Shown one piece after another: positions 55,201 to 64,000 of a DNA stretch of 64,000 nucleotides. The stretch is from assembly GCA_030704615.1 (NCBI GenBank), contig CM060733.1:55926001-55990000 (forward strand), in the 5' to 3' direction. A model generated the notes under the pieces. It made no database searches, was not told the DNA's origin, and worked only from the letters and a program-made list of their open reading frames with translations. The position numbers and the translations under genes were made by a program. The DNA is from Takakia lepidozioides. Lineage: Eukaryota; Streptophyta; Takakiopsida; Takakiales; Takakiaceae. Position 1 is the stretch's first letter. Each line of letters starts with the position of its first letter.

Positions 55201-58200
55201 GATCGACTTGTGGATATTCTCCATTCAATTGACTATCCCCCACATTTGCAAAAGATATAGTACATCCGTGCTTTTTTTATAGCTGTTCTTGTCTTCCACA
55301 CATAATCGAGGTTGTAGCATATCTAATGCAAGTCCCATGTGGACCCGAGCTTTTTTCTATTGCCTGGGAGACGGTGATGATGAGACATTTGACAATCTCT
55401 TCTTAGACCGAAGGTCCAGTGTTTCACTGGAGGCGGCTTGCTTAACTGCATGAATATGACATGTCAGGGACCAAGTGTAGACCAACTCTTTAACGCAGGT
55501 CTGTTGAATTCCTGACATGCTCATGTGATCCAAGGAGCTTTTTACTGAGTGACCGCATCAACTTTACAAGCAGCCAACCATTTCCATAGTGGAATTAACA
55601 GCCTAACCCCACAAAAGCTTGACTGATACATGTTACTGGTTGGATCATGCATGGCAGTTATCAGTAGGCTTGTGGGGCTTGGGAATAGGCTGTGCAATGT
55701 GGGCTGATAAGAATCCTTTCTGGAGGAAACACGACAGGATTGTTTCATTCCTATCTACTTACAAGTCTCCTGGCAGAACACTAGAGGATAAAGAGGCCAT
55801 AATAGAAGAGGCAGATTGCTTCTATGGCATACTCATTCATTGCTCCCTGTGTAACTGCACCAGTGCTATGCTGAAATCAACCGACAACAACATAGTTGAT
55901 GAAGATGTACCAGTGAGACTGCACTCCATGTGGACAATGAAGCAAATCGTTGGTCAATGTTACGTCTTCATCTTGCGGACAACCACATTTCAATTCTTCC
56001 TTTTACCGGGTTGCTCAAAACCAGAGTAAACATGACCTATCATAAGCATGTTGATTGTGAACCCACCGTTGACATTCATGTGAAATGCCCCATATCAGTT
56101 ATCTTACACGTTATATGGTCAACGCCCCTTAGCTCCAAGGGTGTCATTCCGGTGTGAAATATTTAACACAATATGGCATATGTACAAAGAGAAAAGAGAA
56201 GTGCAGTCGGAAAGGAGCAAAAAGAGAAAAAACTGGCCAACTACTGCGTACCTTATAGGGTGCCATAGGGTGTGCTAGTCTACACCCACTCACCCTGAGT
56301 CCACCAGGAAATAGTGGGTGACTGGTTTCCATCTGCAAACCATAATCTTCACCCCAAAGTAAGAAACTGTGGCCTACCAATAAGGACAAGTCCCTTCTGC
56401 ATACTATCTCCTGAAGCTTGATCGTCAGAGAAAAACCCACTTGGGTAGGAAATTCAGCCTACTTTGATTCAGATCCAAAATGAGAGCACACAAGATAATT
56501 AGAAATATGTGTACTCATTCAGGTGACAGGAACTGAAACTTGTAGCTGCAAAACACAGCCATATTGATGGAAAGCCCTCACTCGAGCACTCAAAGAGGCC
56601 ACATAAACTGTAGCATACTTCAGGATTATGCACCATGTCCAATAGTACTTTGTGGATTTGTTTTTTGGATAAAGGCAATTGGGGATCCCATACAAGACTC
56701 TATTGTGTTGCAAGGGAGAGCAATGGAACCAAACGATTACGTGCTTCCCCTTCAAGACCACAACCACATAAAGCGCTGGAGAAGCCCTCAGGTCAGAGAC
56801 ATCATCCCCCACCCGTCCTTCTATCATTTAAAAATGCTTTAGAGGCAAAACAAACGGAAGGCAACATAGAAAGCACCCACCTTGGATCATTGACAACAGC
56901 CATATCGATATGACCAATCTGCTACAAGGCTTGGTCATATCCACATTTGTTTCAGAATGATGTCAAAGTTCCAGCAACTAATAACCAAAGTGTGGAATTC
57001 CACCCTATTGCATCATAGCAGATTAGATAGCTGGCACACCCCTAAAAGCTGCAATCATTCAATCTCCCTCTAAAACTTAATCTCAGAAATAAGACTGAAA
57101 ACATGTGTGCTCTTCTGCCCTAATGAAATGTGCAAAACATCAACAGTTCTGCCGGCAAGAAGATGGTTACTTGCAGCTGCTGATACAGCAAGGCCCCACT
57201 GTGAAAGCCTCTGCAAGTACATACTGCAATACCAACTGGACTTATAACCTTCATTCACAAGTAATCTCGTACAGGATTTTAACAAATGAACAGCTTCAAC
57301 CGTCAGGTTCCGGCGTTCCTCCTTTCACCTTCACCTTCACCGTCTGTTCGTCACAAAACGTTCCCCTACGTTCCCATAGGAAGCCCCGGCCTGTGGTTTA
57401 CGAGGTATGAAACCCCCCATGCATTGCCTGTCCTAGGCCACGGAATATTGTCCTAGGCTTTAGAATATTTCCTCTTTTTCCGACGGAAGCAGTTACCTAT
57501 GGGTGTTGGATCATAGACACATTTTTTCGGTCCAACATATCCAATGCCCTGTCTTAGTTCTTAGCTTTGTTCCGGCTAAGCTACATAAGCGCCTCACTCT
57601 AATTCCTGGGCCACAGTAATTCCTGGACCACTCTAGAATGAACAGGCCCGAATGAAACTGCTCTACATATTCCGGCACCTAGGGCCTTACAGAATTCCTA
57701 AGATGACGATTTTGGGGGGTGATGAAGGGGGCGCAAGTGGGGGCACATTGGTTTTCTTACGTCGGTGAAGGGGGGGGCACCAGACTCGACCCCCCTACAA
57801 ACGCATGAACTCGGGCTTATCACCCTTGTTCTAGCATTCTTAAACGCGGAAGGGGCTCATCAGCCAGCTGCCCTTCCTCTATACTTTATAATATCACTTA
57901 TTGAGACACGTATTGCGAAAGAGAAATGATAAGTTTGTGGTGGATGTTAATGGCTCTCCGCACAAAGCAAGTCATACATTATGTTTTTATGGTAATTTAG
58001 AAATGTCTCTTTGGGGCCATGGCATGAAATTAGAAGGATGAAGAGAAGATTAGTAGTGCGGGGATTATCGGCCTGTAAACCATCATATTAAGTCCGATAG
58101 ATATGCATTGCCAATGCCGGAGGAAAATCCTGTGTGCGATGACATGTAATACCCCGGTAGCTCTTATTTACAACTAAAGGTGATGGTACTGGGGAGGATT

Positions 58201-58384
58201 CACTTAACACATGTCCCTGTCACTTAGAAAAAACGAAAAAAAGACAGGCCCTCAAGTTGCCCAGCCCAAAAATATAAAACCGCTAGAAACTGGCATATAT
58301 ATATATGTATAGAGGGTGAAAAAAAGAGGACGGAGCCCCGAAATGCATCTTTTGGAGGTGGAAAAAATGTCTACCGACGGACTG

Positions 58385-58470
58385 TAAATGCTTATAGAGG
58401 GACACCGGCCCGTAACCCAGAGTCAAAGAAACAGAAAAGAAACAGAAGCCAAAAGCACCACAACGAAGGC
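58385..58470 (-). repeat. Dispersed repeat tail, copy 2
   Basis: Related to 19499-19565: GGGACACCGGCCCGTAACCC, then AGAGTCAAAGAAACAGAAA. The minus-strand peptide SVSLTLGYGPVSLYK resembles SVCLTLGYGAMSLCK from the other copy. Confidence 0.5.
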
Positions 58471-58879
58471 CAAGATAACCGAGCCAGCCAGGAGCGTAAA
58501 CCGCGGGGCGCCGGAGACCTTGAACAGAAGAGGCAAAAGGCCGAAGAAACAACAAGGCATCATCATATGTTATGATCATTATTTGGAAGGCTAAAATTTT
58601 AAAATCCTGGATCATTATTATTATTAATTATGAAAATAAATGAATTTAAAAATATGAATGGTTATTGTTTCCTTCGTAAATCATGCATCAAAACCTATGT
58701 GAGTAAAATTTTCTTTGTATTTTTCTTTTCTGGTTTCCATCCGATTGTACAACATTAGATCACAACTATGACGTTTAATTTAATATTTCCCCGCCGGGAA
58801 CTATATAACCAATCATGTAGTAAGTTAATCGATTACACTACCAAGGTTTATATGTGAGTTTTCTTATATCTATTTTAAG

Positions 58880-59035
58880 AGGAAACCGGAGTGACATCTC
58901 ACAATTCAGGCCCTTACAAAAAGAGCAACCTCCTTTCACATAGCCATGGAGTGCATGACTGAGACAAGGGAGAAAAATTTGAACCCCATCACATGAGAGC
59001 ATACAGTGCACTATCCAATTGAGCTACAGACTAAT
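58880..59035 (-). repeat. SINE family 2, most complete copy (tRNA-derived)
   Basis: On the minus strand it begins TGTAGCTCAATTGGATAGTG (A box), has GATGGGGTTCAAATTT (B box) some 35 bases on, and ends with a tail AAGGGCCTGAATTGTGAGAT, GTCACTCCGGTTTCC that is shared with 188-240 and 48680-48730. The head resembles a tRNA with an intact D-arm sequence. Confidence 0.7.
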
Positions 59036-61295
59036 GGCTACTTAATGTAATTGCAAATCAGTTCCAAAGTTTACAGGCCCTGTCTTCCCAAGGCAAAAGG
59101 GTTTGTGCTACTGCTTCTTGAAATTGGGCAAAATTACCAATTAATTCAAGACGGGTGTCGATAGGATATTCCATCCATATTTATACATGAAATATGTAAA
59201 CAGGATGTGCATGTTTGAGACTATGCAATCGAGACACATTGCTGAGCAATGGTACAAGTTTTGGGTTTCGTCCAGCGAGATACTTTCTATACAAAGGTGT
59301 ACTGGTTTAGTGCACCGGAAATGGGATTTTGTTACATTGACAAGTTCCATCAGCTTGAAGGCAGGGCTTGCATGTATTCCATGCAGTGTTGATGTTAGAC
59401 CAGGTTGAATATCTTCCAGAGCCCTCAGTAAATTTGTAGAAATTTGCTACATTGACTCAATGACCATGAAACCAAAAAAAAATCAAGAAAAGGAAGCTCC
59501 AATTGTTATGGTTATCTCATGTGGATTGGCTATTGCCAGAATATTTGATAGTTTGTATCTGCTGATACTCACATTTGCAAAAATGACTCAAATGAGTGAA
59601 AACCTATTTTGTGCAAATAGCAAGTTATTTCATACAAATAATCTCCCAAATGAAGGCTAAAAAAATTTACCGTTTGTTTGTTGAATTTGAACCTTGTGTT
59701 GACATCCCCCTTACTGCTCTTTTCCTGTCTCATCTGAAAAGTATTTTTTGCCAACCTGTACACAAAATGGCAAGTGGCGAGTATCACATTTAATGAAGAG
59801 GAAACTTGGACAAATAGAACAATATGAAACAGTGTTGAACAAGATGACTCATATGAATGAACATTGAAGCTCTCATCATGTTGACGCAAAGAAATTGCCT
59901 CCCCCTCATCCTTGAGGTTAAGTAGGGAGCTCAACTGCCGATGGAGTTTGCAAGTCTTTCTTGCACTTCCATGCTTTTCTAAAACTCCAAATGCGGCATG
60001 ATCTTGTTGGATCTCCAACAAGGCCTTGGGGATAGGCGGGATCTGTGCTTAGTACATATTAAGCAACAAAATGCAATAATCTTCCATCAGTCTCTTAGGA
60101 GAGTGACACTGCACTGCCAGCTGATGGGACTAGGCCACTGTAAACTTTCTCCTGGAACTCCACTATGTGGGTATCTCAATTTCCAATAAAAGAGAATTTC
60201 AAAGTGTTCTCACAGGTCCCTAGCTCCTTTGAATTGAAGGGCACGGCACTGATCTGTAAGCTTTACAACATCCACTGTGATGGTGGTGGAGGTTTCCTCT
60301 CCACGGTCCCATCAAATAATTTCTTGCCTCTCATTCTCCATGATGGTTGAGAGGGCACTGACCCCTTATATTAATAGGGTTTCAGGTTCAAAATATGCAG
60401 GAATGAACAAAGAACACTCCAGGCTTCAAGGGTGTGCTTCAAATTCTACTAGTGCTTTACAAGATCCGGAAGAGCTCTCCAATCTACAGGGATGCAGTGT
60501 GGTTTAGGGAGGGTTTGCATGTTGGATTACTGAGGAATGAACTAAATGGATCTTCAGGCTGGCTTTGAGCTGTTGCTACATATGCTGGCTGGAAAGACAA
60601 AGAAGGGATCATGTGCAGGCTGGAAAAGCAGCGGTCCAGCACCTGAAAGTACCCGGGGTCTTGAAAAATGGATCATATTGTGCTCTAAAGTGGTCATACA
60701 GATCCACTGCCACACAATTGTCTACATACATTCCGTGGATACTTAACCACAACAGCTAACCTCAAGAATACAACCCATTCTTCCCAATTGTGCATGATAG
60801 AAGCATAAAAGCAGAAATGCTCATGTTGTCCAGAAAGCTGACAGAGCATAAGGGTGCTGCATTCCCTGTACAACATAAGTATTTCTCACATGTTTAGAGA
60901 GAAAAGAGAGAAGAGGACGGCGTAACTAAGAGCCACTTCACCTTTCCCCTTTTGGAGGAGGGCCCTCTATTCACGGGTTTAATTGTGTTCCAACCTCTTG
61001 CCCATCTTTCGTTTCACAGAGAATGCTCGGAAAGGCAAGAACAAAGCTCAAAAACTGTGACTATTTCTGACATTACTCTTTGATTGCATCTACCTATCAT
61101 GCATACCTTCTTAGCACTGAAGAAGCAGCTGAGAGCTTTGACAGGAAAAATCCCATGTAGATGTGTCTATCAAATTTTCTCCATTCCCTTAACCAATTAG
61201 TACTTGCAAGTCATTGTGTCCATTATAGGACTACAGAGTTTGGTTACTGTTGTGAAGCCTTCGCATCATAAGCTAGTCCAGAACCAGACGTCTCC

Positions 61296-62743
61296 TCACT
61301 CTTCTTCCAAATTGATAGAATCATTGAACTTGCTGTATAGAATCTTCTTGAGCTCAGCCATCTTGGCAAGTACTTGCTCCTTCTCTTCAACTAACTTCTT
61401 CAGTTCTTGGCTGGTCTCATCTTTAAGTGTTTCTAGTTGTTCCTCCACCTATGCACAGGCACCATACCAAAATATGCACATCATTGTTTCTTCAAAATTG
61501 CTTCAGAAAAACTGATTTTGAAAACTTTAAGTCAGGCACTCAATACCCAACATGTCAGTGCCTCACACTAGTAGCTTCAATCCAAAATCTGAGACAGATG
61601 ATGAATTCAAAATCTCAAGTAGCAGGTGTGAAGACACCCTCAACTGATGTTATTATCACATGCATAACACAAATGGGTGTGGGGACTTCATTGTAGCACT
61701 TGCCAGGCGAGGTCTGCTGCAAATGAATGTAGGAGAACAGAATGATAAGGCTTAGTGGCGAGGCACAAATGTTGTCTAGACTGACTTAAGCAATGAGTGT
61801 GACCTGATTACAACTTCTATGTGGATGAGGGCAATACGATGTATAAAAGTGAGAATTTGAGCAAGTTTAGAGCAGGTACCTCGTCTTTGGGCATGTGGTT
61901 GAACACTTCACCTATCTGATACCTCACTTCTTCCTCATCGGCTAAAATAAGCTCGTTACTCGCATCCTCTAGATCGTCTGCCATATCCTGAACTCACAAA
62001 CATCCAATCGTAAAGCTCACTCAGCTCTGTCTAACACTGAAAGAGACAAGGAAAAGAAGGCGAACAGCAACACAATGTCAACATTGGAACATTGTTTACT
62101 CCCTGCTGGGCAAACTTTTCCAACAGGCGTATTGACACAAGGAAATTAACAGTAACAGCTTGAACCTTAGAGAGCTTCAGCACTGGATCGATCTGTGCTC
62201 ATGGCTGCACAAGATAAGCTTCTTAAACTCCAAATGCTAATCAGGACTCATAAAGATGGATGTCAAGCTTGTCCTAAGGCATTCACGAGCACTTGCACGA
62301 CTTGGCGCTCCGAGAATGAGAACGAACAAAGAATTGATATAAGAAACTTCTCCACAGAGAACACAAAGATAATAAAGGCCTTGCAACGGCGACAACCAGT
62401 GTCCAATTTCAAAGAAGTGCTGACCAGGGTAGGTTCAATCAGTCAAGAAAAGGGGAAATCAAACCCAATGGTGCTTTCTCAGATAGTCCGCTATTGATCC
62501 TCAAGACTCAAGGATAATGTGTTAAGAAAAATATAGCTTACTGTTCTCGAGAAGAAGAGCTGTCTCCAACGAAAGTATTGCTCTACTGAAGGCTAAGGTG
62601 TAGTTCACCTTCTTTGCCTTAATGTCATCTTCAAGTTCATGGAACTTATTGTTGAGGCGGCCAAACATGTTGATGTTCTGCTGATCCTCCCATGTCACCA
62701 CCGTCTCTACTCCATCACCCTGCCATCCCCACAGTTCGCACAT
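61296..62743 (-). CDS. PFD4: Prefoldin subunit 4
   Basis: Three exons on the minus strand: 62743 (or 62719)-62609, 61987-61880 and 61448-61296, with GT-AG borders and all introns in phase 0. Core sequence: [90 protein letters not shown] and a final Glu before TGA at 61296-61298. This is the beta-type prefoldin fold, with two coiled-coil arms around a beta hairpin, in the hexameric co-chaperone that passes actin and tubulin to the CCT chaperonin. Starting at the in-frame ATG at 62743 (MCELWGWQ) gives 131 residues, close to the usual ~130. However, GGATGGCAG|GGTGATGG at 62720 is a good acceptor, and the true start may be in an upstream exon. The gene looks intact. Confidence 0.92.
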
Positions 62744-62759
62744 GGTCTTAGTTTTAACT

Positions 62760-64000
62760 AAGACTTAAATGAAAATCTCTTCAGGAAACACAGCGAACCC
62801 GAGATATGAAGTCACGAACGCAAGAAAAGAAGAACAAACCGAAGGATGACCAGGGTACAAGACCTTCTGGAGAATTTGTGCAGAAATCCTGGCTGCCAGA
62901 GTCTCTTTCAAATTACCTGCTGCATTGTGAGCCAAGTTGCACGAAAGATCTGCGAAAAAACTCCGACCCAAGACAAAACTCAGACCCGTAATTCCACTGG
63001 CTGGAGGCAAGTCCAGACTCCAAATTCATGTGCAGGAAACGGCCGATGGACCTGCGCTTCTTCCTGAACATGCGAAGTAACCACTTTAGGGTCACTCCGA
63101 ACTCTGTTAACTGGCGTTCGGAAATGTCCATCCAAATGCTTTTGGGTTTCCAACCATGTATTTAACAACCCAGACTCCCTGTGAAGACCCGCACATGTTA
63201 CATGCTACGCTTCTTCAAGGTCACTCTCATTCTTCTTTGCCGGCCCAATCCAACCTGGATCATTCAAGAAAGATCAATTTCTTTCAGCAGGTAGAGAAGT
63301 AAAAGAGGTTTTGAGTGACAGTAGTAGCAGGCTCCTCTCAGATTTCTGTCTAAAACATCTGCATCAGGCCTTCAATGTTACAATGTTGAACTATTTCACA
63401 CTGCATTTCTGATACAGTACACATCAAGAGGAATCCTTCAAATATTCGGCCTCTAAGACTCATTAGTGATCCTTTCTGAGTATTTTGATTGGTTGGACAT
63501 TTTCTTTCCCCTTGGGCCAATTGACATTGGAGCAGACAAGGTAGAAAGCAGTCCTTGCGGTTTTGGTGTAAGTACTCACTTTCCCTTTTATGTTGGGGGA
63601 AGTGAATAGGTGATCGGCCCAAGGAAAAAGCATCGAAGAACTGGAAGGAACAGTCTCTGGTAAAAGAGAGGGAGAGGGGTAGGTAGATCTGAGCCCACAA
63701 TCGCCCAGGCAGTTGGAGCGTGTGGCTGTGCGATCGATCGCGCATCATGGTAATCTTTCTGACAAACCCATATTGTTTTGTATCGTAGATCTTCTGGACA
63801 TGGGTGTTCTCTCTGTTCTTAGCTTGTTATGGACGACGTGCTCACGATGGGTTTTCTGTAGCAGCTGTGAATTCTTGTGTTGAAGGCTATGGTCGTGTGG
63901 GATTGAGATTCTGCACTTGTAAGGGGTGCAGACGGCCTAATGACCTTCACAGCAAGCATGCCTCGGCACTTGTTTTACAACCTATCGTAACCGGATTAGA
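62760..64000. other. Upstream region of prefoldin 4; no further gene identified
   Basis: Short open frames on both strands show no recognisable motif. If the prefoldin gene has an upstream first exon it lies here; a minus-strand ATG-ATG-CGC near 63748 followed by GAGAGGG-type purine runs is a possible leader, without support. Confidence 0.35.

Larger units (their letters stand above)
52250..61290. other. Nine kilobases without a confidently identified gene
   Basis: Several exon-like pieces are present but not recognised: 52531-52620 (plus; CCCAG then LYRLLVLDKSQAAEGIPAIF, AKKIANPFE), 52706-52850 (plus; VCPIGVPEKRRTREYANMAQ), 53930-54030 (minus; TVHIMIVAADAIQGGVGGVG), 54815-54930 (plus; SSSGASLDYSEIERFF in one frame, ending at a GTGAGC donor) and 55140-55260 (plus; AAKQEIVDKVSSVMDRLVDI). 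They do not assemble into one frame. A near-duplicate of about 75 bp occurs at 53390-53450 and 53453-53530 (GGCACGGAAGAGCCTCACTA). A dispersed repeat tail lies at 58385-58470 and a SINE at 58880-59035. Confidence 0.4.

Noticed and set aside
58980-59035. A functional tRNA gene suggested by TAGCTCAATTGGATAG and GGGTTCAAAT on the minus strand
   Set aside because: No acceptor or anticodon stem can be formed, and the sequence runs into a tail shared with other repeats, so a SINE head is the better reading.
59569-60021. 150-codon minus-strand frame at 59.6-60.0 kb
   Set aside because: No family resemblance, low-complexity His/Ser/Phe stretches and no splice or promoter support.

Overview
The window is nuclear DNA of a streptophyte: a land plant or, more likely in my view, a charophycean green alga. 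Genes have many short exons with GT-AG introns. A plant-type ROP-interactive CRIB protein is present, and so is a parvulin exon lacking a WW domain. The middle is filled with nested Ty3/gypsy retrotransposons, one of them ending in a PHD finger. The genus assignment is inference only.

Left arm (1-16.3 kb): a compact block of minus-strand genes. In order there is an RsmG/GidB-type rRNA methyltransferase (seven exons, 2383-5813), a conserved coiled-coil protein (6492-7932, 5' end unresolved), a small CRIB-domain ROP effector (four exons, 10788-12496) and a gene with a possible PH-like fold (12732-14620, 5' end unresolved). Splice phases match across every joined exon. Introns hold CT/GA microsatellites, a 117-bp tandem duplication and a stray retrotransposon fragment. 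From 16.3 to 19.9 kb there are no genes, only two tRNA-like SINE copies, poly-A tracts and other repeats.

Middle (19.9-47.0 kb): a 27-kb nested retrotransposon complex. The outer element (family B) has an LTR starting TGTCAAG, with ~90-bp tandem repeats and a GGGCTGTGAC minisatellite. Its gag and the end of its integrase plus PHD finger lie on the plus strand, while protease, RT, RNase H and integrase core lie on the minus strand. Two junctions (~30.9 and ~45.5 kb) fit a 14.6-kb inversion, or a misassembly around the 500-N gap at 43841-44340. Two copies of a chromodomain gypsy element (family A) sit inside: copy 1 (21532-28111) is complete with a TTAGT target-site duplication, and its empty site is visible in the second B-LTR; copy 2 (37648 to the gap) lies in the minisatellite of that second B-LTR. 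All are broken by frameshifts or stops, many of them in homopolymers.

Right arm (47-64 kb): AT-rich low-complexity DNA with degenerate TATACCCGG-type repeats; an orphan first exon of a Pin1-type parvulin (about 49.4 kb); a decayed plus-strand copy of the proteasome ATPase RPT4 (50675-51670) that lacks the Walker A segment and stops where a LINE 3' fragment begins; a long stretch with only isolated exon-like pieces; and an apparently intact minus-strand prefoldin subunit 4 gene (61296-62743).
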